From positions 32,394 through 96,393 of the forward strand of contig JAJZVZ010000003.1 of the NCBI GenBank assembly GCA_021846945.1: a stretch of 64,000 nt of DNA. The letters are read 5' to 3'. The number at the start of each line of letters is the position of its first letter. Position 1 is the first letter of the stretch. Source of the DNA: Acidobacteriota bacterium. GTDB lineage: Bacteria > Acidobacteriota > Terriglobia > Terriglobales > Acidobacteriaceae. The translations under genes and the position numbers were made by a program. Of this stretch, positions 33,132-41,366 are shown piece by piece. The notes under the pieces were generated by a model, which saw only the letters and a program-made list of their open reading frames with translations, was not told where the DNA came from and did no database searches.

Positions 33132-34763
33132 TTAGTGCTGCGCCGGCACTCCCTGCGTCCCCGGATCGCGCGCCATCGCCTTTTCCGCATCCACTTTGAG
33201 CGCGTGATCCTCGAGCGCCTGCGCTTCGGGAAGGTAGGTGATGGATTTTTCGATCTCCGGATCCCAATTGGCGTGCACGCGCAGTCCCTGCAACTGGCCG
33301 AAAGCGATGGTGATGATATCTTCCTTGATCGACATCTTCAACCAGCCCATCACGTTATTCAGATCGGCGTCGGTCCAGGCGACGCCCTGGTCCGTCAGGT
33401 ACTTCTTGAACTCGTCCAGCGCGGCATTATCCACCTGGAAGTTCTTGTCCACCGTATGGTGAGCGACATACACGGGAGCAAAGTGGAAAAAGACATCCTT
33501 GTAGAGAAGCCTTTGCTGGAAATCATTGAGTTCCGGAGTCGAATATGTCTTGTCCGGAGTAATTCCGCCGCCGCCGTAGACCGTCCGGCCGGAGTCGGTC
33601 AGCTTGACTTCGCGGTTACTGGAATTCGAAGGCAGAGCTCCGGCGTGATTGTAGAAATAGTCGTAGAGCGAAACTCCCTCGTAGTTCCGCTGGATCAGCC
33701 TTCCCGACGGCGTGTAATAGTGATACGTCGTCAGGGCCAGGCCCGTGTCCTCGCTCAGGTTATAGACGGTCTGAACGAGCCCCTTGCCGAAGGTGGTTTC
33801 GCCCACGATCAATGCGCGGTCGTGGTCCTGCAACGCCCCGCTGACAATCTCCGCCGCCGAGGCCGTGCCACGGTTCACCAGCACCACGATCGGGAAATCC
33901 TTCCCGCCGTTGCCGTGCGTGGCCGTATACACCTGGTCGGGATAGGCGCGGCCGCGCTGCGAGACGATCACCTGGCCCTTGGCCAGCACGTGGTCGCACA
34001 CATCGACGGCCTGGCTCAGCAGGCCACCTGGGTTGTTGCGCAGGTCGAGCACCAGCCCCTTCATGTTGCCAAAGCTGTTCAGGGCATCGACGAACTCCTG
34101 CCCGGTCGTCTCCTGGAACTGGGTGATGTGAACGTAGCCAATACCCGGCCGGATCTCATATTTCAGATCAATGGAGGGGTGCGGAATCTCGTCGCGCACC
34201 AGGTCGAAGACAATTGGCTTGGGTGCGCCCACGCGATCCACGGTGATCTGTACATGCGTTCCTTTCGGGCCCTTCAGCGCCTTGGCCACCTGGTCGCTCG
34301 ACCAGCCGGCTGTGCTTTGTCCATTGACCGCCGCGATTACGTCGCCGGGGTGAATGCCGGCCCGGAATGACGGTGTGCCCTCGTACGGCGCCACCACGTA
34401 CACTTTGTCATTTTGCTGCTGGATAACCATTCCGACGCCGTAGTAGTGGCCGCGCTGATCTTCGCGCATCCTGGCGTAAGCCTTCGGGTCATAAAACGTG
34501 GAGTGCGGGTCCAGCACACGCAGCATGCCGGGGATCGCTCCATCGTAGATGGCGGCGTCTGCCTTATCACCCGTGAGGCGCTCGGCATAGTTCTGCTCTA
34601 CCAGCGCATAGACGTTGGCAAAATTCTTCAGATTGTCGCGAAGCAGGCTTTCGTCTTCAGAGGACTCTGCTCCCACCTTGCTCTGCAGGAAGCTGCCTGC
34701 CACGGCGCAGATGACGAAAAAAAGAACGAGGCTAAAAAATGCGCGGCGCGCGCGGGGAGTCAT
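33132..34763 (-). CDS. ctpA: C-terminal processing peptidase (S41)
   Basis: 543 aa from ATG 34763; the longer frame has no conserved N-terminus. One N-terminal hydrophobic anchor (9-25) puts the enzyme in the periplasm. A PDZ domain covers about 105-185 (HYYGVGMVIQQQ, GIHPGDVIAAVNG). The S41 catalytic core has LRNNPGGLLSQAV, Ser302 in GTASAAEIV and Lys327 in TTFGKGLVQT. The C-terminal 150 residues are helical. It degrades or trims periplasmic proteins. Divergent from the SurA-like chaperone gene, a natural functional partner in envelope quality control. Confidence 0.93.
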   Translation of the reverse strand: MTPRARRAFFSLVLFFVICAVAGSFLQSKVGAESSEDESLLRDNLKNFANVYALVEQNYAERLTGDKADAAIYDGAIPGMLRVLDPHSTFYDPKAYARMREDQRGHYYGVGMVIQQQNDKVYVVAPYEGTPSFRAGIHPGDVIAAVNGQSTAGWSSDQVAKALKGPKGTHVQITVDRVGAPKPIVFDLVRDEIPHPSIDLKYEIRPGIGYVHITQFQETTGQEFVDALNSFGNMKGLVLDLRNNPGGLLSQAVDVCDHVLAKGQVIVSQRGRAYPDQVYTATHGNGGKDFPIVVLVNRGTASAAEIVSGALQDHDRALIVGETTFGKGLVQTVYNLSEDTGLALTTYHYYTPSGRLIQRNYEGVSLYDYFYNHAGALPSNSSNREVKLTDSGRTVYGGGGITPDKTYSTPELNDFQQRLLYKDVFFHFAPVYVAHHTVDKNFQVDNAALDEFKKYLTDQGVAWTDADLNNVMGWLKMSIKEDIITIAFGQLQGLRVHANWDPEIEKSITYLPEAQALEDHALKVDAEKAMARDPGTQGVPAQH

Positions 34764-35166
34764 AAGCGGATGAAACCTCCGGACGGCAGTGGCGGCCTTT
34801 GCCCGATAACGGGTTCCCAACGAGCGCTCTCGGAATGGCCCGGATTGCGCTTCCCTCTTGATACAAATTGACCTTGCCCATCTTCGGCAAGGCCACGGGA
34901 AATTGGAAAACCGCTCCACGTCGGTCCACGGAGCCGTCTTGACTTACAGTATAACACCGCGGTGTTTGACGCATTTAGACGCATTCAGGTAGCTGCATGT
35001 CTTGGGGTTACCCTCGCGGCCGGTCTGCCTTAAGGATAGCTCGCCCCGGTCTCAAGCGGGTGACGCGCTAAAGATTCCGATGGAGGATCGCCTTCCTGCT
35101 CTCCCGGAGTTTACAATGACGTCTATGCTCCAGGTAGCAAAAGTACGTCGTGCCCCTTGCGTTGAC
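34764..35166. other. Divergent promoter region, no gene
   Basis: About 400 bp between the ctpA and SurA-like starts. A TATAAC-like stretch around 34950 is the only promoter-like element I noticed. Both neighbouring reading frames are open well into this region, but the extensions lack signal peptides or conserved residues. Confidence 0.45.
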
Positions 35167-36906
35167 ATGATCACTTTCAAGCTTCTTCGCGTTCCCATGG
35201 CGCTGGTGTTGGGCGCGGCTCTGTGTGCCGGCCCGGCTCTTGCGCAGTCCGATTTTTCCACCCCCGCAAACCCGTACGGCGGTCAAACTGTCGAGGAGAT
35301 CATCGCTCGCGTCAACGACCAGATCATCACGAACTCCGACTATGACCGCGCCTTGCAGGAGATGGACCAGGAGGCGCGTCAGCGGGGCGAGTCCATGCAG
35401 CAGATGGCAGATGACCGTAAGAACCTGCTGCGCAGTCTGATCGATCAGCAACTCTGGCTCTCCAAAGGCAAGGAGCTGGGCATCACCGGCGAAACCGAGC
35501 TGGTCAAGCGGCTCGATGAGATCCGCAAGCAGTACCACCTGGCGTCGATCGATGCCTTGGAGCAGGCCGCCAAGCAACAAGGTGTTTCCTTTGAGGATTT
35601 TAAGGCCAACATCCGCAATCAGATCATCACCCAGGCGGTGATGCGTGATCAGGTGGGCCGCACGATTCAAATCACTCCTGGCGAAGCCCTGCAATATTAT
35701 GAGCAGCACAAGCAGGACTACACGCAACCCGAGACCGTGCGTCTGAGCGAGATTCTCGTGTCCACCGGCAACCCGCCTACCGAGAGTGCGGCGAAGCTGG
35801 CGGCGGCCAAGGCGAAGGCAGAGGATATTGAGGCCCGGTTGAACGCGGGCGGCGACTTTGCCCAGCTTGCGCGCAGCTTCAGCGATGGCCCAACCGCTTC
35901 CGCGGGCGGCGATCTGGGTCAATACCGCCGCGGGGACCTGGCAAGCGTGATTGCGGATAAGACGTTTGCCCTCAAAGTGGGTCAATACACCGAGCCCATT
36001 CACACCCGCCAAGGCTACGTGATCTTCAAAGTGACGGCGCATACCGCCGGGGGGGTGCAGCCTTTCGACAAGGTCGAGAATCAGGTGGAAGACGCGCTCT
36101 ACATGAGCCGGATGGAGCCGGCCATTCGCGCCTATCTGACCAAGATGCGCGAACAGGCCTATATCGACATCAAGCCGGGCTTTGCGGACTCGGGCGCCAG
36201 CCCGAACGAGACCAAGCCGGTTTACAGCGCCTACGTGCCGCCAGTGCCAAAGAAGAAGAAGAGGGCGGAGCGCACGCGCTACCGCGAAACATCACGTGGT
36301 TTCCGGGAGAAATCGCGGCTGGGCGAGTCCGCCTCGGAGAAAAGCAAGAACGCCAAGAAGAAAGAAGAAAAACGCGCCGAGGTTGCGACCGAGCGGCCCG
36401 GCAAAAAAGAGAAGATCCGCTTTGGCCAAAAGCCGCGGGAAACTCTGCCCACCGCGACCAACGCGACTGTGGAGAACGGCGGCGCAATGCCGGAGACCAC
36501 GGCCAGTCTTCAAGGGCAGGAAGATCAGCTGAATCAGAGCGCTCCGCGAGAACAGAAGACCCGGTTCAGCTATCGCGCCCGGAAGTCCAAGAAGGAAAAG
36601 AAGAAGGAAAAGCAGCTGGCCGCGCCGATTCCGCCGCCAGACGCAGCCGAGGTGGCTGATCGTCAGGCACAATCTACCCCGTTGGGGTTAGGTGCCAATA
36701 CCGCTAAGAAGAAAAAGGCATCATCCCCCGTCGAGGGCGAAAAGACCCGCCTGAGCGACCAAGCGAAGAAACATCAAGTGAAAGAGAAGAAGCCACTCAT
36801 GATGACGCCTACCCCACAGGAACCAGGAGCACCTGCTCCGGCGAGTCATCCCGAGGCGCCGCAACCGGCACAGCAGCCGGCGCCGCAGCCGGCACAGCAG
36901 CAATAA
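35167..36906 (+). CDS. SurA/PpiC-type peptidyl-prolyl isomerase with basic tail
   Basis: 579 aa from ATG 35167, chosen because it gives a standard signal peptide (cleavage after ALAQ, residue 27); earlier in-frame ATGs exist and no strong Shine-Dalgarno decides. SurA-N chaperone region about 42-165 (VEEIIARVNDQIITNSDYDRAL), parvulin PPIase domain about 190-290 (RLSEILVST, FSDGPTASAGGDLG, IHTRQGYVIFKV). From residue 357 a 220-residue Lys/Glu/Arg-rich tail follows, with five copies of an [EQ]-[RK]-[TSI]-R-[FLY] motif and a final Pro-Ala-Gln repeat. The core folds outer-membrane proteins; the tail is unusual. Confidence 0.9.
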   Translation: MITFKLLRVPMALVLGAALCAGPALAQSDFSTPANPYGGQTVEEIIARVNDQIITNSDYDRALQEMDQEARQRGESMQQMADDRKNLLRSLIDQQLWLSKGKELGITGETELVKRLDEIRKQYHLASIDALEQAAKQQGVSFEDFKANIRNQIITQAVMRDQVGRTIQITPGEALQYYEQHKQDYTQPETVRLSEILVSTGNPPTESAAKLAAAKAKAEDIEARLNAGGDFAQLARSFSDGPTASAGGDLGQYRRGDLASVIADKTFALKVGQYTEPIHTRQGYVIFKVTAHTAGGVQPFDKVENQVEDALYMSRMEPAIRAYLTKMREQAYIDIKPGFADSGASPNETKPVYSAYVPPVPKKKKRAERTRYRETSRGFREKSRLGESASEKSKNAKKKEEKRAEVATERPGKKEKIRFGQKPRETLPTATNATVENGGAMPETTASLQGQEDQLNQSAPREQKTRFSYRARKSKKEKKKEKQLAAPIPPPDAAEVADRQAQSTPLGLGANTAKKKKASSPVEGEKTRLSDQAKKHQVKEKKPLMMTPTPQEPGAPAPASHPEAPQPAQQPAPQPAQQQ

Positions 36907-36937
36907 GCCTTGGGCGGTTGATTTCGGCCATTCTGCC

Positions 36938-36975
36938 GGGTCCGGGATTTCCTCCCGGGCCCGCTCCGTTTTTGG
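36938..36975 (+). terminator. Intrinsic terminator after the SurA-like gene
   Basis: GGGTCCGGGA pairs with TCCCGGGCCC (one G-U) around a 5-base loop, and CGTTTTT follows. It is 32 bp after the stop codon. Confidence 0.65.
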
Positions 36976-37011
36976 GGAAGACGAGGCTGTTGCGTTAATC
37001 TTCTCGGCAGA

Positions 37012-38010
37012 ATGAAAGACATTTATATTGCCGATCTTGCCGCCTTCGACGAGGGAAGACTCTTCGATGGCTTCTTCCTGGTTCTAACCAGACAGCAGCG
37101 CGTGACTAAAAGCAACAAGCCCTATCTGAACGTCGTCCTTGGCGATAAGACCGGCCAGCTCGAAGGCCGCGTCTGGGATCCCGGCGATCCCCGCATCGCG
37201 AAGGAGTTCGCTTGCGGCGATATCGTCAAGGTACGCGGCAGCGTCTCCCGCTATGACGACCGACTGCAGATGAAGATCGACCAACTCCGGCAGGCCCTGC
37301 CAGCGGAGGTGGATAAAACCGACCTGCTACCCGCAACCACCTACGATATCGACAGCCTTTGGAACCAGCTTCAGGCTTGCATTGAGAGTATTACCAGCCC
37401 CCATCTCAAACGGCTGCTCACGGCGATCCTGGCCGATCCGGCGATTGCCCAGGCCTATCGCGAAGCGCCCGCTGCTCGCCAGCTCCATCACGCCTGGCTT
37501 GGCGGCCTGCTGGAACACGTCGTCAGCCTTTTAACGCTTGCCGATCGCGTCGTTCCGCACTATCCCATTCTTGACCGCGATCTTGTGCTCACCGGTGTCA
37601 TCCTTCATGACCTCGGCAAGATTCGCGAGCTGAGCTGGGATCTTGGCTTCGGTTATACGGTCGAGGGCGTCCTGCTCGGCCACATCCAGATGGGCGTCGA
37701 TCTGGTCGAGAAGGCTATTGCCGGCCTGCCTGACTTTCCTGACCGGCTGCGTACTCTGGTTCTGCACATGATCCTGAGCCACCACGGCAAGCTGGAATTT
37801 GGCTCGCCGAAGCTGCCCATGATTCCGGAGGCGCTGGTGCTGAACTTCCTCGACGACCTCGACGCCAAGATGCAGGCCATGGCGACCGAATTCGAAAAGT
37901 CGGCAAGGGAAGGCAAAGGTCCTGACGAGCTGACCAACAAGGTTTGGGCGCTCGATAACCGCCAGTTGCTGAATACCAGGCGCTGGCTGGACGAAAGGAC
38001 GAAGGAATAG
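37012..38010 (+). CDS. yhaM: YhaM-like 3'-5' exoribonuclease (OB + HD domains)
   Basis: 332 aa. N-terminal OB-fold about 15-95 (FDGFFLVLTRQQRVTKSNKPYL..LGDKTGQLEGRVWD, VRGSVSRYDDRLQMKI). HD-superfamily phosphohydrolase domain about 155-300 with LHHAWLGGLLEHVV, GVILHDLGKI, HIQMG and LHMILSHHG as metal ligands. This is the architecture of Bacillus YhaM, an RNA/DNA 3' exonuclease. Single gene between the chaperone and the convergent EVE gene. A role in RNA turnover is inferred from the family. Confidence 0.85.
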   Translation: MKDIYIADLAAFDEGRLFDGFFLVLTRQQRVTKSNKPYLNVVLGDKTGQLEGRVWDPGDPRIAKEFACGDIVKVRGSVSRYDDRLQMKIDQLRQALPAEVDKTDLLPATTYDIDSLWNQLQACIESITSPHLKRLLTAILADPAIAQAYREAPAARQLHHAWLGGLLEHVVSLLTLADRVVPHYPILDRDLVLTGVILHDLGKIRELSWDLGFGYTVEGVLLGHIQMGVDLVEKAIAGLPDFPDRLRTLVLHMILSHHGKLEFGSPKLPMIPEALVLNFLDDLDAKMQAMATEFEKSAREGKGPDELTNKVWALDNRQLLNTRRWLDERTKE

Positions 38011-38025
38011 CGGCTTCCAGCGGAC

Positions 38026-38406
38026 TTAAGCCAGAAACCACTCCCACTGCTCCTCTGTCAGTGGCACTACCGAAAGACGCCCAATGACGATGAGGGGAGA
38101 TCCGGCAAACAGCTTCTCCGCCTTGATCTGCGCCAGCGTTTTGGGGTTTTTCAGCCGCCTGCCGACCTTTACGCGCACGATGGGTACCTTCGGGTTGCCG
38201 GGGTCCACGCTCACAACGGCTCCGGTTCCCACAGCGGTGCGCTCGTCACTGGTGTGGTAGAAGATCCACTTTGTTCCCGGCTTCATCTCGCGCAGGTGCT
38301 TCACGGCCGTGGGGTTGGTTACGCCATCCCATACGGTTTCCCCGTCGCGCAGGAAGTCGTCGAAAGAGTAAACATCAGGCTCGGTCTTGAAAAGAAAGTA
38401 GCTCAT
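38026..38406 (-). CDS. EVE-domain protein
   Basis: 126 aa, a single EVE (PUA-like) domain: MSYFLFKTEPDVYSFDDF, WDGVTNPTAVKHLREM, KWIFYHTSDERTAVGTG, with the C-terminal PLTEEQWEWF. The family binds modified bases in nucleic acid. The ATG is directly abutted by tandem 7-mers (38407-38434) and has no Shine-Dalgarno. Confidence 0.9.
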   Translation of the reverse strand: MSYFLFKTEPDVYSFDDFLRDGETVWDGVTNPTAVKHLREMKPGTKWIFYHTSDERTAVGTGAVVSVDPGNPKVPIVRVKVGRRLKNPKTLAQIKAEKLFAGSPLIVIGRLSVVPLTEEQWEWFLA

Positions 38407-38434
38407 GGACAGTGGTCAGTGATCAGTTGTCAGT
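38407..38434. repeat. Tandem heptamer repeat (NNNCAGT type)
   Basis: Four contiguous 7-mers: GGACAGT, GGTCAGT, GATCAGT, TGTCAGT. They begin at the base next to the EVE start codon. Inverse-orientation relatives are at 38552-38579 and 47203-47230. Confidence 0.7.
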
Positions 38435-38551
38435 TGGACTGACTGTCGCGGTAAGTCAGGCGCCGCGGTCACGCAAGCAGAATACATGAAGGTTCCACGC
38501 CGTCCGTCGGCAGAGTCGGAAAACAATGAACAGATTACCGTTTGTTGGCCT

Positions 38552-38579
38552 CTGATTCCTGACCCCTGACAACTGTCGC
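38552..38579. repeat. Tandem heptamer repeat (CTGANNN type)
   Basis: Four contiguous 7-mers CTGATTC, CTGACCC, CTGACAA, CTGTCGC, 27 bp before the aroC start. They are the opposite orientation of the 38407-38434 set, so the EVE-aroC gap is flanked by inverted heptamer arrays. Confidence 0.65.
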
Positions 38580-38605
38580 AGCCCCTCCGCTACAATGGAA
38601 TCAAT

Positions 38606-39784
38606 ATGATCCGTTTCTCCACCGCCGGCGAGTCCCACGGCGAGGCACTGATTGCGCTGGTTTCAGGTTTCCCCGCTGGCGTCCCGGTCGATCTCGATTT
38701 CGTAAACCGCGAGCTATGGCGCCGCCAGCAGGGCTACGGCCGCGGCGGGCGCATGAAGATCGAGACCGACAAAGCCCATGTCCTCTCCGGCGTTCGTCAC
38801 GGCAAGACCATCGGCTCGCCGATTGCGATCGAAATCATTAACCGAGACTGGAAGAACTGGGAGGAGAAGCTTCCCGTCGAGGCCGGCGATCCCGCCAAGC
38901 ACCAGGTGGTGGCCTCGCCGCGCCCCGGCCATGCCGACCTGGCCGGAGCCCTCAAGTACAACTTTCCTGACGCTCGCTATGTGCTGGAGCGTGCTTCAGC
39001 CCGCGAGACCACCGCCCGTGTTGCCGCCGGGGGCTTCGCCAAGTTGTACCTCCGGGCACTCGGCATCGAAGTGCTCAGCCACGTCATCCGCGTCGGCCGC
39101 GCGGAGCTTTGCCGCGCAGCCGCCTGGGAGGAGATCGCCGCCGTCGCCGCCAAAGACGAAGTTGTGCTCGGCTGCGTCGACCCCGACACGGAAGACCGCA
39201 TGAAAGAAGAGGTCGAGGAGGCTGCCCGTACCGGCGATACGGTAAACGGTGTCTTTGAGGTGGTGGTGCACAATGTTCCCGCGGGCCTTGGCACTTACGC
39301 CAACTGGGACGAGCGTCTCGACGGGTTGCTCGCCTGGGCCGTGATGAGCCTGCAGGCCGTCAAGGCGGTCGAGATAGGTCGCGGCGTCACCGCCGCCGAA
39401 TCCTTTGGTTCCCAGGTCCATGATCCGATTCAGTACGCCGCCGGGGATGTCGGCAAGCCAACCCGCTTTACCCGCCCCCACAATAACGCCGGCGGCCTTG
39501 AGGGTGGCGTCTCCAACGGCGAGGACATTGTGGTGCGCGGCTATCTGAAGCCAATTTCTACGTTGCGCAAGCCTCTGGAATCCGTGCGCTTCGACACCCG
39601 CGAGCCCACCAGCGCCAGCTACGAGCGCAGCGATATCTGCGTTGTGCCCGCGGGCGGCGTGGCCGCCGAGGCAATGGTGGCCCTTACCGTCGCCAACGTG
39701 GTTCAGCAAAAGTTCGGCGGCGATTCGCTGTTGGAATTGAAACGGAATTTCGATGGCTACATCGAACAGATACGGAGATACTAG
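38606..39784 (+). CDS. aroC: Chorismate synthase
   Basis: 392 aa. It converts 5-enolpyruvylshikimate-3-phosphate to chorismate with reduced FMN, the last step of the shikimate pathway. Signatures: STAGESHGEALIALVSG at the N-terminus, RPGHADLAGALKY, ERASARETTARVAAGG, and HNNAGGLEGGVSNGEDIVVR. Full length without gaps. It is followed 9 bp later by def, an arrangement suggesting cotranscription. Confidence 0.97.
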   Translation: MIRFSTAGESHGEALIALVSGFPAGVPVDLDFVNRELWRRQQGYGRGGRMKIETDKAHVLSGVRHGKTIGSPIAIEIINRDWKNWEEKLPVEAGDPAKHQVVASPRPGHADLAGALKYNFPDARYVLERASARETTARVAAGGFAKLYLRALGIEVLSHVIRVGRAELCRAAAWEEIAAVAAKDEVVLGCVDPDTEDRMKEEVEEAARTGDTVNGVFEVVVHNVPAGLGTYANWDERLDGLLAWAVMSLQAVKAVEIGRGVTAAESFGSQVHDPIQYAAGDVGKPTRFTRPHNNAGGLEGGVSNGEDIVVRGYLKPISTLRKPLESVRFDTREPTSASYERSDICVVPAGGVAAEAMVALTVANVVQQKFGGDSLLELKRNFDGYIEQIRRY

Positions 39785-39793
39785 TAAGCCACG

Positions 39794-40303
39794 ATGATTT
39801 TGAAGATTGTCAAATATCCTGACCCCGTATTGCAGCAGCCCGGCGAGCCGGTGACCGAGTTTAACGATGAGTTGCGCCAGTTTGTTGCCGACATGTTTGA
39901 GACCATGTACGCGTCGCAAGGCATCGGCCTGGCCGCGCAGCAGGTGGGCGTCGCCAAGCGCGTCACGGTGATTGACCTGAGCCAGGGCAAGGATCCCGAG
40001 CAGAAGCTGACGCTGATCAACCCCGAGGTCATCTTCCGCGAGGGGCGCCAGTATGAAGAGGAAGGCTGCCTCAGTTTTCCTGAGATTCGCGAGAAGGTTG
40101 TTCGCGCCTTCAAGGTCCGCGTACGCGCACAGGACGCGAACGGTAACTGGTTCGAGATGGACGGCGAAGAGTTGCTTTCGCGCGCCTTTCAGCACGAGAT
40201 TGACCACCTCGACGGCATCCTGTTCATCTTTCGCATGAGCGCGCTCAAGCGCAATCTCAACCTGCGCAAGATTCGCAAGATGCAGAGTGAAGGCGCCTGG
40301 TAG
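39794..40303 (+). CDS. def: Peptide deformylase
   Basis: 169 aa. All three metal/active-site motifs are present: GIGLAAQQVGV, EEGCLSFPEI (Cys ligand) and QHEIDHLDG (HExxH). It removes the formyl group from nascent chains. It stands 9 bp behind aroC and 109 bp before fmt, whose product adds the formyl group to initiator Met-tRNA. Confidence 0.97.
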   Translation: MILKIVKYPDPVLQQPGEPVTEFNDELRQFVADMFETMYASQGIGLAAQQVGVAKRVTVIDLSQGKDPEQKLTLINPEVIFREGRQYEEEGCLSFPEIREKVVRAFKVRVRAQDANGNWFEMDGEELLSRAFQHEIDHLDGILFIFRMSALKRNLNLRKIRKMQSEGAW

Positions 40304-40412
40304 CTCTTATGAACTGGCCCCCAAAATCGGGGTGCCGCATCCTCGTTTCGCCTGTGCTTCGGCGGCTAGGGTGGGAAAGAGCGACCTCCGACCGGCGCTC
40401 ACCAGGAGTCCG

Positions 40413-41360
40413 ATGAAACTCGTCTTCTGTGGTACTCCCAGCTTCGCGGTTCCAACGCTCGAAGCGCTGCTCGCCGCGGGCCACGAGATTGCGCTGGTGG
40501 TTTCGCAGCCTGACCGCCCTGTTGGCCGTCACCTGCAACTCACGCCGCCTCCCGTCAAGCAAGCCGCGTTGACTGCGGGACTTGCTGTCACGCAGCCCGA
40601 GAAGATTCGCAATAACGCCGAGTTTCGCACTCAACTTGAGGTTATTGCCCCTGCATGCATCGTAGTTGTGGCTTACGGGCGCATCATTCCTTCCTGGATG
40701 CTGGCGCTGCCCAGGTTCGGATGCATCAACCTCCATGCCTCGCTGCTGCCGAAATACCGCGGCGCCGCGCCCATCCAGTGGGCCGTTGCCATGGGCGAGC
40801 AGGTTACGGGCAACACTACGATGCTTCTTGAAGAAGGACTCGATACCGGTCCGATCCTGCTGCAGCGGACGCTCGCCATTGCTCCCCATCAGACCGCGGC
40901 GGATTTGTTTCCCATCCTTGCCCAGGCCGGCGCGCCTTTGGTGGTCGAAACCATTGCTGGCCTCGCCAGCAGAACCATCCATCCGCAGCCGCAGGATCAC
41001 GCCCTGGCTACCCTGGCTCCGCTGCTCAATCGCGAAGACGGCCACATGGATTTTTCGGGCCGCGCGGCCACCGAGATTTACAACCGGTGGCGCGGCTTCC
41101 AGCCCTGGCCCGGCGCATTCACCTCGCTCGAAGGCAAAAAGCTCATCGTTCATCGCATGGCGGTTGCTACACCACCAGGCGACGCGTCTTCCGCGGCGCA
41201 GTCCGGCCAGATCCACATCAAGGATCATCGCCTGTTCGTAGCCTGCGCCGCCCATACCTGGTTGGAGATCACCGAGTTGCAACTCGAAGGGAAAAGGCGC
41301 CATTCGGCAGCCGAGTTTCTGCGCGGAAACCCGCTTGCCTCCGGTGCTTGCCTGGGCTGA
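40413..41360 (+). CDS. fmt: Methionyl-tRNA formyltransferase
   Basis: 315 aa from ATG 40413, preceded by AGGAG; a longer frame to 40287 overlaps def and is unconserved. Formyltransferase domain 1-190 with MKLVFCGTPSFAVPTLEAL, the catalytic NLHASLLPKYRGAAPIQWA and GNTTMLLEEGLDTGPIL; C-terminal OB-like tRNA-binding domain after 205. It forms fMet-tRNA for initiation. Confidence 0.97.
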   Translation: MKLVFCGTPSFAVPTLEALLAAGHEIALVVSQPDRPVGRHLQLTPPPVKQAALTAGLAVTQPEKIRNNAEFRTQLEVIAPACIVVVAYGRIIPSWMLALPRFGCINLHASLLPKYRGAAPIQWAVAMGEQVTGNTTMLLEEGLDTGPILLQRTLAIAPHQTAADLFPILAQAGAPLVVETIAGLASRTIHPQPQDHALATLAPLLNREDGHMDFSGRAATEIYNRWRGFQPWPGAFTSLEGKKLIVHRMAVATPPGDASSAAQSGQIHIKDHRLFVACAAHTWLEITELQLEGKRRHSAAEFLRGNPLASGACLG

Positions 41361-41366
41361 ACAACC

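Noticed and set aside
38407..38579. Possible mini-CRISPR
   Set aside because: The units are 7 bases and contiguous, with no unique spacers.
38996..40207. 403-codon minus-strand ORF across aroC and def
   Set aside because: Shadow of two well-supported genes.
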